DNA from: Nitriliruptoraceae bacterium
GTDB taxonomy: Bacteria; Actinomycetota; Nitriliruptoria; Nitriliruptorales; Nitriliruptoraceae
Assembly (NCBI GenBank): GCA_020832455.1
Contig: JAFIEQ010000024.1
Location: forward strand, 1 to 37,960
DNA: 37,960 bases
Direction of reading: 5' to 3'
Shown piece by piece: positions 22,949 to 30,392 of this stretch (positions are counted from its first letter, which is position 1; each line of letters opens with the position of its first letter). The position numbers were made by a program, and so were the translations under genes. The notes below the pieces were generated by a model that did no database searches, was not told the DNA's origin, and saw only the letters and a list, made by a program, of their open reading frames with translations.

Positions 22949-23884
22949 CTACCCCGTCGGCGGACCCGCTACCTCGGATAGGGGTGGGCGCTCATCGACG
23001 ACGCTCGGTGCGGGCTGTGCTCGTAGCATGCCACGTCCCGCGGGCCCCGGGTGAGGTGCGTTCGGGACGTTCGGGCCGGTGCGTTGGAGTCGTCCCTGTC
23101 GTTCGGCACGTTCGAGGGCGACCTGTAGGAGTTCGCTCGCCCTCCTGGCGAGCGCGGGGAGGGGCGGGTGGGTGTGGTACCCGGTCCCCCCGTGCCCCTC
23201 GTGGAGGGCGTGCGGTCCGTGCCTGGCCGCGCGGTCCCGCAGCCGTCCGAGCTCCACCCCGTACCCGGTGACGAACGGGACCTCGAGCAGCGCCGAGCGC
23301 CGAGCGGCGTACTCACCGGTCAGGGGTTGGGTGAGGTGGGCCAGTTCGGGCCACAGCGCCGCCAGCGTCGGCCGGGCCAGCAGTTGGGTCACGCGCCCGC
23401 CGCCGTCGGGGACCTCGAGATCGCCCACGCGCCAGGGTCGGTCGTAGGCCGCGTGGACCAGGACACGGGCCGGGTCGTCGAGCAACGACTCGAGCAGTGC
23501 CACCACCAGCGTCGGGTCGAGATCGACCAGGTCCCCGTCGACGAACACGACCAGCCCGTTGCGCGAGGCGGCCAGGCCCTTCCACATGGCCTCCCCCTTG
23601 CCGACGCGGTCCCCGAAGGTGGGGAGGACCTCGGCTTGGTGCACCACCCGGGCGCCCGCCGCCGACGCCTGTCGCGCGGTGTCGTCGCTCGACCCGGCGT
23701 CCACGACCAGGAGATCGTCGATGACCGCGTGATCGCGCCGTAGGGCGGTGTCCAGGCGCCGGACGACCTCGCCGATCGTGGCGGCCTCGTCGCGGGCCGG
23801 GACGATCACGTCGACGCCCACGCCGGCCGCCTGCAGCCGCGACGCGAGCCGCGCCGTCGCCCGGGTGTCGCGTGCCTGCGCCAC
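22949..23884 (-). CDS. gpgS: Glucosyl-3-phosphoglycerate synthase
   Basis: GpgS transfers glucose from a nucleotide sugar to 3-phosphoglycerate, the first step to glucosylglycerate, a compatible solute and precursor of methylglucose polysaccharides. The GTG at 23884 is chosen because GGAGG ends 7 nt before it; an ATG at 23986 would add 34 basic residues. From this start the protein has 311 aa. GT81 marks are VIVPARDEAATIGEVVRRL, DAGSSDDT, GKGEAMWKGLAA, the metal-binding DGD in VFVDGDL, LTQPLTGEYAARRSALLEV and VTGYGVELG. The C terminus VVDERPPLSEV matches the mycobacterial end. No phosphatase partner (GpgP) is adjacent. Confidence 0.88.
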   Translation of the reverse strand: MAQARDTRATARLASRLQAAGVGVDVIVPARDEAATIGEVVRRLDTALRRDHAVIDDLLVVDAGSSDDTARQASAAGARVVHQAEVLPTFGDRVGKGEAMWKGLAASRNGLVVFVDGDLVDLDPTLVVALLESLLDDPARVLVHAAYDRPWRVGDLEVPDGGGRVTQLLARPTLAALWPELAHLTQPLTGEYAARRSALLEVPFVTGYGVELGRLRDRAARHGPHALHEGHGGTGYHTHPPLPALARRASELLQVALERAERQGRLQRTGPNVPNAPHPGPAGRGMLRAQPAPSVVDERPPLSEVAGPPTG

Positions 23885-24002
23885 CGCGTCGCCTCCGGTC
23901 GTCGCTCGTGCGGTGGACGGTACGACACGCGCGGCCGTCCGTGGCTGGCACGGATCGCGTTGGCGTGACCGCGACGCACCTGGCATCCTGGCCCCACTGG
24001 TT

Positions 24003-24141
24003 GCTCATCCAGAGAGGTGGAGGGCTCGGGCCCGTCGAAACCTCGGCAACCCCCTTCCGAGCGTGATCCGTCGCGAGACGCGTCCGCCCGGTGGGGAAGG
24101 TGCCAAACCCGGACCCGTCGAGGATGGCGTGGTCGATGAGC
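24003..24141 (+). ncRNA. SAM-I (S-box) riboswitch upstream of the thrC-like gene
   Basis: The S-box consensus is clear: AGAGAGGTGGAGGG (24011-24024), then CGAAACCTCGGCAACC, then GGTGCCAAACC near 24099-24109. P1 pairs GCTCATC (24003-24009) with GATGAGC (24135-24141). P3 pairs CCTTCC (about 24053-24058) with GGAAGG (24095-24100). It lies on the strand of the following gene, whose ATG is 153 nt downstream. SAM-I elements repress methionine, cysteine and SAM genes when SAM is abundant. Finding one before a threonine-synthase-family gene argues for a sulfur-amino-acid role. Confidence 0.88.
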
Positions 24142-24175
24142 GTGGCGTCACCCATGGTGGCTCCCGAGCATCGTC

Positions 24176-24195
24176 GGCCTCCCCGAGGGGAGGCC
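24176..24195 (+). terminator. Hairpin in the riboswitch expression platform
   Basis: A near-perfect palindrome pairs GGCCTCCCC with GGGGAGGCC, and GTTCGTCGTCT follows. It sits between the aptamer and the thrC-like start codon, where a SAM-dependent terminator is expected. The T content after the stem is modest. Confidence 0.55.
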
Positions 24196-24294
24196 GTTCG
24201 TCGTCTCCGAGGCACTCCGCCCGGATCGCGGCGTCGGCCCGCTCGTCCGCACCACGGCGGCCGGGTGACGACGATGAGAGCAGGAGCCGACCTG

Positions 24295-25629
24295 ATGTCC
24301 CTCGACCTCGCCACCGAGCGCCGCCACCGTGTCGCGGCCGCCCCCGATCACCACACCCGCGACCCTGCCCTGCCCGACCCGACCGAGCCGCTGGCCGTGA
24401 ACGTCACCGGGCTGCGGTGTCGCGAGTGCGGTGAGGCGGAGGAGCTCGGCCTCAACCACGTCTGCGGGTTCTGCTTCGGGCCGCTGGAGATCGCCTACGA
24501 CACCACGGCCATCGCGGGACGGGTGTCGCGGGCGCGCATCGAGGCCGGACCCCGGTCGTTGTGGCGCTACGGGGACCTGCTCCCGACGCTCAGCGCCGAT
24601 CCCGCCCACCGGGTCGATCTCGGCACTGGGCTCAGCCCGCTGCGCCCGGCGCCGCGGCTGGCGGGCCACCTCGGGCTCGACGAGCTGTGGCTCAAGGACG
24701 ACACCCGCAACCCGACGGGTTCGTTCAAGGATCGGGTGGTCACCATCGCGCTGAGCGCCGCGCGGGCGCTGGGGGTCACCACGCTGGCGTGCGCCTCGAC
24801 GGGCAACCTCGCCAACAGCGTCGCCGCGCACGGTGCGGCGATCGGGCTGCCCACGTACGTGTTCATCCCCCACGACCTCGAGCGGGGCAAGGTCGTCGGG
24901 TCCGCCATCTACGGGGCCAACGTCATCGCCGTCGAGGGGGCCTACGACGACGTCAACCGGTTGGCCTCCGAGGTGGCGGACACCCACGGCTGGGGGTTCG
25001 TGAACGTCAACCTGCGCGCCTACTACGCCGAGGGGTCGAAGTCGATCGGGTTCGAGATCGCGGAGCAGCTCGGCTGGCAGCTCCCCGACCACGTCGTCGC
25101 GCCGTTGGCCTCCGGTTCGATGTACACCAAGATCGACAAGGCGTTCACCGAGCTCGCCCACTACGGGCTGATCGACGGCGAGGTGGCCACGCGGATGAGC
25201 GGCGCGCAGGCCACCGGCTGCTCGCCGATCAGCGAGGCCTTCGGTCGCGGGAGCCTGGACGTGTGGCCCCAACGCGCCGACACGATCGCCCGCTCGCTCG
25301 CCATCGGCAACCCCGCGGACGGCTACTACGCCCTGCAGGTCGCCGAGCGGACCGGCGGTGCGGTCAGCGACGTCGGCGACGACGAGGTGGTCGAGGGGAT
25401 CCGGCTACTGGCCCGCACGGAGGGCATCTTCGCGGAGACCGCCGGCGGCGTGACCGTGGCCAACCTCGTCAAGCTGGTCCGTGACGGGGTCATCGAGCCC
25501 GGCGAACGCACCGTCGCCGTCATCTCCGGCAACGGTTACAAGACGATCGAGGCGGTCGCCGACCACGCCGGGCCGACGCACACGATCGCCCCGAGCCTCG
25601 AGGCGTTGCACGCGGCGCTCGATCGCTGA
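24295..25629 (+). CDS. thrC: Threonine-synthase-family PLP enzyme, possibly an O-phosphohomoserine-dependent homocysteine synthase
   Basis: By family this is threonine synthase (O-phosphohomoserine to threonine). The ATG at 24295 follows AGGAG (24282-24286) by 8 nt, giving 444 aa. A zinc-ribbon-like start has Cys42, Cys45, Cys57 and Cys60 (CREC...CGFC). The PLP lysine is Lys145 in NPTGSFKDR. STGNLANSVAAHG and VISGNGYKTIEA complete the fold-type II pocket. Two context features do not fit plain threonine synthesis: a SAM-I riboswitch upstream and a ThiS/MoaD-like sulfur carrier downstream. I recall reports of a threonine-synthase-like enzyme using such a carrier to make homocysteine from O-phosphohomoserine (MetM/MetO). 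I could not verify them here. Sequence alone does not exclude true ThrC. Confidence 0.85.
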   Translation: MSLDLATERRHRVAAAPDHHTRDPALPDPTEPLAVNVTGLRCRECGEAEELGLNHVCGFCFGPLEIAYDTTAIAGRVSRARIEAGPRSLWRYGDLLPTLSADPAHRVDLGTGLSPLRPAPRLAGHLGLDELWLKDDTRNPTGSFKDRVVTIALSAARALGVTTLACASTGNLANSVAAHGAAIGLPTYVFIPHDLERGKVVGSAIYGANVIAVEGAYDDVNRLASEVADTHGWGFVNVNLRAYYAEGSKSIGFEIAEQLGWQLPDHVVAPLASGSMYTKIDKAFTELAHYGLIDGEVATRMSGAQATGCSPISEAFGRGSLDVWPQRADTIARSLAIGNPADGYYALQVAERTGGAVSDVGDDEVVEGIRLLARTEGIFAETAGGVTVANLVKLVRDGVIEPGERTVAVISGNGYKTIEAVADHAGPTHTIAPSLEALHAALDR

Positions 25630-25708
25630 TGGCCCGCGCCCGGACCCGCGCCCAGCACCCGACACGACCTCGCCCCGTCCCAGGTCACCCCATCCGACAG
25701 GAACACCC

Positions 25709-25981
25709 GTGCCGACCGTTCGTATCCCCACCCCGCTCCGCAAACTGACCGACGGCGAGGCCGCGGTCGTCGTCGACGGCGGCGACCTCCGCACGGTCGT
25801 CGCGAACCTCCAGGCGCGCCACCCCGGCGTCGGTGAGCGGCTGCTCGACGACCAGGGAGAGCTGCGCCGGTTCGTCAACGTCTTCGTGCGCGACGAGGAC
25901 GTGCGTTTCCTCGACGGGCTCGACACGGAGCTCGCCGAGGGGGACACCGTCTCCATCGTGCCGGCCGTCGCCGGCGGCTAG
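25709..25981 (+). CDS. ThiS/MoaD/CysO-like sulfur-carrier protein
   Basis: This 90-aa ubiquitin-like protein ends in Gly-Gly (PAVAGG), the tail that is adenylated and converted to a thiocarboxylate. It has the MoaD pattern VRIPTPLRKLTDG, VVVDGGDLRTVVANL, FVNVFVRDEDVRFLDGLDT, and LAEGDTVSIVPAVAGG. The GTG start at 25709 fits the family length; the longer frame from 25481 overlaps the thrC-like gene. It lies 79 nt after that gene and before a terminator-like hairpin, so both are probably under the SAM riboswitch. A role as sulfur donor for homocysteine or cysteine synthesis is inferred. No molybdopterin genes are nearby. Confidence 0.88.
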   Translation: MPTVRIPTPLRKLTDGEAAVVVDGGDLRTVVANLQARHPGVGERLLDDQGELRRFVNVFVRDEDVRFLDGLDTELAEGDTVSIVPAVAGG

Positions 25982-25991
25982 GGACCCGGCG

Positions 25992-26008
25992 CCGCGCCGC
26001 TCGCGCGG
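25992..26008. terminator. Terminator-like hairpin between convergent genes
   Basis: CCGCGC (25992-25997) pairs with GCGCGG (26003-26008) across a 5-nt loop, followed by GGTTCCTC. It separates the sulfur-carrier gene from the opposing antiporter gene. Confidence 0.5.
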
Positions 26009-26014
26009 GGTTCC

Positions 26015-26962
26015 TCAGCCCGCCAGGAAGGGCAGCGCCGCGAGGTAGGCGAGCAGCAACAGCGCGCCCTCGACCCGCACGACCCGGCGTCCGGTGATCA
26101 TGAACGCGGTCGCCACCAGCGCGACCAGCAGCATCAGTCCGACGCCGAGCACGGAGATCGTCGGATCGACGACCGTGCGGGGACCGGCGATGGCCACCGC
26201 AGCTGCGACCGCCCCGCTGTTGAACAGGTTGCTGCCCAGCAGGTTGCCCACCAGCAGGTCCGTCTCGGCCTTGCGGGCTGCCGCGATGGCCGTGGCGAGC
26301 TCCGGCAACGAGGTCCCGATCGCGACGATCGTCAGCCCGACGAAGCCCTCCGCGAGGCCGATCTCCCGGGCGATGGTGGTCGCGGAGGTGACCAGCAGCT
26401 GTGCCCCGACGAGGGTGACGACCAGTCCGAGCACGGTGCGTCCCACCTCGCGGCGGACCGAGGGCAGTCGGCCGTGAAGGAACTCCTCGACCTCCCCGGC
26501 GATGGCGTCGTCGCTGTGGTTGCGCGCCGCGACGATGATCAGCACCAGTGCGACCGCCAGGGCGACGAGCAGGACGATGCCCTCCGCGGTGCCGATCCCG
26601 CGCTGGACCAGCAGCGCGAACAGCGCCGTGACCCCCAGCGAGAGCGGCGCCTCCCGCTTGAGCACGGGGGAGCGCACGACGATGGGGGTGATCAGGGCCG
26701 CGATCCCGAGCACCAGGCTGAGGTTGGCGACGTTGGAGCCGACCACGTTGCCGACCGCGAGGTCGACCGAACCCTGTGCCGCGGCCAGCCCGGAGACCAG
26801 CAGCTCCGGCGCGCTGGTCCCGATCCCGATGATCACGGCGCCGACGACGATCGGGCTGATGCGCCACACGGTGGCCAGTCGCGCGGACCCGGCGACGAAC
26901 TGGTCGGCGGCGACGGTCAGCAGCGCCAGACCGACGACGAGACCCACGGAAGCGAGCAGCAT
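26015..26962 (-). CDS. CaCA-family calcium/cation:sodium or proton antiporter
   Basis: This 315-aa polytopic membrane protein has about ten hydrophobic spans in two inverted halves. Each half carries the alpha-repeat motifs: GIGTSAPELLVS with GNVVGSNVANLSLVLG in the first and AIGTSLPELATA with GNLLGSNLFNSGAV in the second. The cytosolic loop between halves is short (HSDDAIAGEVEEFLHGRLPS). These are the ion-binding residues of YrbG-like exchangers. The ATG at 26962 gives the family length; the frame runs on far upstream through unrelated antisense. It is a single-gene unit divergent from the nitrobindin gene. The ion is not certain. Confidence 0.92.
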   Translation of the reverse strand: MLLASVGLVVGLALLTVAADQFVAGSARLATVWRISPIVVGAVIIGIGTSAPELLVSGLAAAQGSVDLAVGNVVGSNVANLSLVLGIAALITPIVVRSPVLKREAPLSLGVTALFALLVQRGIGTAEGIVLLVALAVALVLIIVAARNHSDDAIAGEVEEFLHGRLPSVRREVGRTVLGLVVTLVGAQLLVTSATTIAREIGLAEGFVGLTIVAIGTSLPELATAIAAARKAETDLLVGNLLGSNLFNSGAVAAAVAIAGPRTVVDPTISVLGVGLMLLVALVATAFMITGRRVVRVEGALLLLAYLAALPFLAG

Positions 26963-27123
26963 GCGGGAACGATACGCGCTGCCGGGTGGGTCCCACGACG
27001 TCCGGGCTGGCAGGGGGGCCACCACCGCCGGTCGACCTGTCCGCGCCGCGGTGTGGACGGCCAGCGGGCCCGCCGGTGGCACCGCACGGGCCCTCCACCG
27101 GTCGTGCGCGGTGCCCGCTGGGC

Positions 27124-27129
27124 TAGCGT
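27124..27129 (+). promoter_or_regulatory. Candidate -10 box for the nitrobindin gene
   Basis: TAGCGT lies 28 nt before the GTG start, with GAGGAG (27146-27151) between. The form resembles the other TAGNNT boxes in this window. Confidence 0.3.
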
Positions 27130-27157
27130 CGGCCCGCGACCTGTCGAGGAGTCCCGC

Positions 27158-27646
27158 GTGTCCACCGCTCACGGTCCCGCCCTGCACCCCGCCCTGGCGT
27201 CGGTCTCGGGCTACCTCGGTGTCTTCGAGGGTGATGGCGCCGGCGACTACCCGACGATCGAGGCCTTCCGCTACCGCGAGCAGGTGTCCTTCGGGCACGT
27301 GGGCAAGCCGTTCCTCGCCTACGAACAGCGGACCTGGAATCCCGACACGGCCGCACCGATGCACGCGGAGCGCGGCTACCTGCGGCTCGTGCCCGAGGGG
27401 GTCGAGTTCGTCCTCGCCCACCCGACCGGCATCGTCGAGGTGCAGCAGGGTCCGCCGGTGGTCGAGGGGACCATGGCGTGCACCTCCACCGTCGTCGAGG
27501 GGACCGCGACCGCCGAGGAGGTCCGCCACGTGCGGCGCCGGTTCCAGCTCGAGGGCGATGTGCTCACCGTCGATCTGTGGATGACCACCCCGGAGGTCCC
27601 CGACGGGGCGCACCACCTGCGCTCCGTGCTGCACCGGCAGGTCTGA
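27158..27646 (+). CDS. Nitrobindin-like heme-binding beta-barrel protein
   Basis: This 162-aa protein belongs to the nitrobindin/THAP4 C-terminal family of ten-stranded FABP-like barrels. It shows the N-terminal pattern LGVFEGDGAGDYPTIEAFRYRE, then FGHVGKPFLAYEQRTW, MHAERGYLRLVPEG, and a C-terminal HHLRSVLHRQV containing the candidate heme-ligating His. Family members bind ferric heme and react with NO or peroxynitrite. The GTG start follows GAGGAG by 6 nt. It stands between an antiporter (divergent) and a flavin reductase (same strand, 90 nt on). Confidence 0.87.
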   Translation: MSTAHGPALHPALASVSGYLGVFEGDGAGDYPTIEAFRYREQVSFGHVGKPFLAYEQRTWNPDTAAPMHAERGYLRLVPEGVEFVLAHPTGIVEVQQGPPVVEGTMACTSTVVEGTATAEEVRHVRRRFQLEGDVLTVDLWMTTPEVPDGAHHLRSVLHRQV

Positions 27647-27691
27647 CGCGACGGATCCGTACGGCCGGGTCCCGCGCCCCACGCCACGTCC

Positions 27692-27697
27692 TAGCCT
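27692..27697 (+). promoter_or_regulatory. Candidate -10 box for the CoA-disulfide-reductase-like gene
   Basis: TAGCCT lies 39 nt before the ATG at 27737. The nitrobindin stop is upstream, so the flavoprotein probably has its own promoter. Confidence 0.35.
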
Positions 27698-27736
27698 CGG
27701 TCGCGGCGACCACCGTGGTCGTGTCAGGAGCGGACG

Positions 27737-29116
27737 ATGGTGCGACGACTGGTGGTCATCGGGGGCGACGCCGGCGGGATGAGCGCCGCGTCCCAGGCGC
27801 GGCGTCGCCAGCCGGTCGAACAGCTGGAGATCCTCGCCTTCGAGCGCGGACCCTTCACGTCCTACTCCGCCTGTGGGATCCCCTACTGGATCGGTGGGGT
27901 GATCGACGATCGCGACGAGTTGATCGCCCGGGCGCCCGAGGAGTTCCGCGAGCGCCAGGACATCGACGTGCGCACCGGTCACGAGGTCGTCGCGATCGAC
28001 ACCGACGCGCGGGAGGTGTCGGTCCGCGACACCGACGGCACCCGGTCCGTGCACGGCTACGACGACCTGCTGATCGCGACCGGGGCGAGCCCCATCCGCC
28101 CGGACGTCCCCGGGATCGACGCTGCGGGTGTGCTCGGGGTCCAGAACCTGGTCGACGGGCAGCGGATGCTCGATCTGCTGGAGCGCGAGGAGCCCGCGCG
28201 GGCCACCGTGATCGGTGGGGGCTACATCGGGCTGGAGATGGCCGAGGCCATGGTGCAGCGGGGCCTGTCGGTCACCCTGATCGACCGGGCGCCGCAACCG
28301 ATGAGCACGATCGATCCGGAGCTCGGGGTGCACATCGCGGAGGCGATGGCCCAGATGGGGATCGACCTACGCCTCGAGACCGATCTCGAGGGGATCGAGA
28401 CCGACGACACCGGCAACGTGCGCGCGGTGGTGACCGACGCCGGGCGTGTCGAGACCGATCTGGTCGTGCTCGGGACGGGCGCCCGGCCCAACAGCGACCT
28501 CGGGGCGGCGGCCGGGCTGCCCACCGGCGCCCGGGGTGGGTTGGTCACCGACGCGCGGCAGCGCACACCCGTCGACGGGGTGTGGGCCGCGGGGGACTGC
28601 ACGCAGGTCTTCCACCGGCTGACCCAGCGGCCGACCGCCATCGCGCTCGGGACGATCGCCAACAAGCAGGGCCGCGTCGCCGGCATCAACCTCGGCGGTG
28701 GCTACGCCCGGTTCCCCGGGGTGCTCGGGACGGCGGTCACCAAGGTCTGCGGGCTGGAGATCGCGCGTACCGGGCTCGGGGAGCGCGAAGCCCGCGAGGC
28801 CGGGTTCGAGGTCGTGGTCGCCGAGGTGCGCTCCACCACGCGCGCCCACTACTTCCCCGGTGCGACCTGGATGCGGATCCGGGTCATCGCCGAACAGGGC
28901 ACCGGGCGGCTGCTCGGTGCCCAGATCGTCGGCGAGGAGGGCGGCGCCAAGCGCATCGACGTGTTCGCCATGGCGCTGTGGCAGGGGATCGGCGTGCAGG
29001 AACTGATCGATGTCGATCTGTCCTACGCCCCGCCGTTCAGCCCGGTGTGGGACCCGGTGCTCATCGCGGCGCGCAAGGCCTGGGACGCCGTGGACGCCGA
29101 GCGGCTCGAGGACTGA
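27737..29116 (+). CDS. CoA-disulfide-reductase-like FAD/NAD(P)H flavoprotein
   Basis: This 459-aa pyridine-nucleotide disulfide oxidoreductase resembles CoA-disulfide reductase and NADH-oxidase proteins. The FAD motif is VIGGDAGGMSAASQARR at the N terminus. The single redox Cys46 is in SYSACGIPYWIGG. An NAD motif VIGGGYIGLEMAEAM follows, then VWAAGDCTQV, and a dimerisation domain ends the chain (GTAVTKVCGLEIARTGLGE to YAPPFSPVWDPV). The Tyr pair near the C terminus that marks CoA-binding members is not obvious; one Tyr is in DLSYAPP. The ATG follows AGGAG by 6 nt. It probably serves thiol redox balance; its partner thiol is unknown. Confidence 0.87.
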   Translation: MVRRLVVIGGDAGGMSAASQARRRQPVEQLEILAFERGPFTSYSACGIPYWIGGVIDDRDELIARAPEEFRERQDIDVRTGHEVVAIDTDAREVSVRDTDGTRSVHGYDDLLIATGASPIRPDVPGIDAAGVLGVQNLVDGQRMLDLLEREEPARATVIGGGYIGLEMAEAMVQRGLSVTLIDRAPQPMSTIDPELGVHIAEAMAQMGIDLRLETDLEGIETDDTGNVRAVVTDAGRVETDLVVLGTGARPNSDLGAAAGLPTGARGGLVTDARQRTPVDGVWAAGDCTQVFHRLTQRPTAIALGTIANKQGRVAGINLGGGYARFPGVLGTAVTKVCGLEIARTGLGEREAREAGFEVVVAEVRSTTRAHYFPGATWMRIRVIAEQGTGRLLGAQIVGEEGGAKRIDVFAMALWQGIGVQELIDVDLSYAPPFSPVWDPVLIAARKAWDAVDAERLED

Positions 29117-29375
29117 GCACCCACCGGCGCCGTCCACCGGCTCCACCAGGGTGACCGGTGAGCTCCGGTGGCACCGCGCATCCCGGTGAAGCGTCACGTC
29201 CGGTGGCGCGACCGACCGATCGCCTGGGACGCCACGGCCGGGTAGACGCCCTTCATCTCGAACTGCCGCACGACCACGGTGCCGCAGGAGGTGTGCGTCG
29301 CGCCGATCCGACCCGGCCGTGTCCGCGGGTACCGTCGCGTCGGATCCGACCCCCGACGGATACGAGGAGGCTCCG

Positions 29376-29534
29376 GTGTTCCAGGTCGTGCCGACGCTGC
29401 TGCTCGGGCTGCTCGTCATCCTGGCCATGCCGGTCTGGCGGTGGAGCCGGGGGTGGGGCTGGGCGCCGGCCGGGATGCTCGCCATGGGGCTCGGGTCGTT
29501 GGTGCTGTTCTCGTTCGCGGTCGAGCCCGCCTGA
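29376..29534 (+). CDS. Small DUF3309-like membrane protein
   Basis: This 52-aa protein starts with GTG at 29376, 5 nt after a strong GAGGAGG (29364-29370). It has two hydrophobic segments around a WRWSRGWGWAPAG turn (residues ~20-33). The plan of hydrophobic helix, Pro/Trp, SR-WG, Pro-Gly, hydrophobic helix matches DUF3309 proteins, whose role is unknown. It stands alone between the flavoprotein and a convergent HhH-GPD gene. The ribosome site is the best evidence that it is expressed. Confidence 0.65.
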   Translation: MFQVVPTLLLGLLVILAMPVWRWSRGWGWAPAGMLAMGLGSLVLFSFAVEPA

Positions 29535-29600
29535 GCCGTGGCCGGTCCGTGCCGGACCCTCGCCGTGCCGGACCCTCGCCGTGCCGGCCCGTACCCGAGG

Positions 29601-30182
29601 TCAGCTGCCGGCCCGCGCCGCCTTCGCGGCCGCCTTGCGCGCCTGCTTCTGCTCGCGCACCTTCGCGAGCGTCTCCGGACCGGTGACGTCCGCGATGGAC
29701 CGGTAGCCCTCGAGGCCGTAGTCGCCGGCCGCATCCCGCCAGCCGTCGAGCCCCAGTCCGCACTGCTTGCCGAGCAGGGCGATGAAGATGCGGGCCTTCT
29801 GGTCTCCGAACCCGGGCAGCGCCTTGAGGCGCGTGCGTAGGTCCGCGCCGTCGCGCGCGTCGCGCCAGACCGCGGTCGCGTCCCCGCCGTGCTCCTCCAC
29901 GAGGAAGGTCGCCAGGGCGTGGACCCGACCCGCCATGGAACCCGGGTAGCGGTGGAGCGCGGGCTTGGTGCGGAAGTGCTCCTCGAGCTCGTCGGGGTCG
30001 GTTGCCGCGACGGTCGCGGGATCGAGCGTGCCACCGAGACGCTCGGCGAGCCGGTGCGGACCGATGAAGGCGAGCTCCATCGCGATCTGCTGGTCGAGCA
30101 GCATGCCGACGAGCAACGCGAACCCGTTCTCCGCGAGCAGGGTGTCGGCGGCCGGGTCGTCGGTCAGGCGGAGCGTGGTCAT
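29601..30182 (-). CDS. HhH-GPD family base-excision DNA repair protein
   Basis: This 193-aa protein has the helix-hairpin-helix region LKALPGFGDQKARIFIALLG (about 119-138) of DNA glycosylases. An N-terminal helical half includes FALLVGMLLDQQIAMELAF. It lacks the four-Cys iron-sulfur cluster of Nth and MutY. Small members like this are common in Actinomycetota and are not functionally characterised to my knowledge. The C terminus is a Lys/Ala-rich tail (KQARKAAAKAARAG). The ATG follows GAGG by 7 nt. The 210-nt region upstream holds a long G-rich tract. Confidence 0.83.
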   Translation of the reverse strand: MTTLRLTDDPAADTLLAENGFALLVGMLLDQQIAMELAFIGPHRLAERLGGTLDPATVAATDPDELEEHFRTKPALHRYPGSMAGRVHALATFLVEEHGGDATAVWRDARDGADLRTRLKALPGFGDQKARIFIALLGKQCGLGLDGWRDAAGDYGLEGYRSIADVTGPETLAKVREQKQARKAAAKAARAGS

Positions 30183-30220
30183 GGTGCATCCTCGCGGGTC
30201 GTGGGGTGGGGGTGCCGGCC

Positions 30221-30309
30221 GGGGGGGGGGGGCGGGGGGTGGGGGGGGGGGGGGCGGCCGGGGGGGGGGGGGGGGGGGGGGGCGGGGGGGGCGGGGGGGG
30301 CGGGGGGGG
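30221..30309 (+). repeat. Long G-rich homopolymer tract
   Basis: In 89 nt nearly every base is G, interrupted by a few C and one T. Runs include 12 G at 30221-30232, 14 at 30241-30254, 23 at 30260-30282 and 8 at 30302-30309. It lies between the HhH-GPD start and the PBP stop, both minus strand, so the G-rich strand is the template strand. G-quadruplex formation and length variation are expected. Lengths may be misassembled. Confidence 0.75.
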
Positions 30310-30392
30310 CCGGCGGCTCACGGGTACTGCGGCGGCGGGGCGTCCTGCGACCGGGTCGGCGTCGCGCCCGGCGGGGACGGGTGGCGACGTGC

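Noticed and set aside
25481..25981. A longer start for the sulfur-carrier gene
   Set aside because: The extra N terminus overlaps the thrC-like gene in another frame and has no family similarity; the GTG at 25709 gives the usual length.
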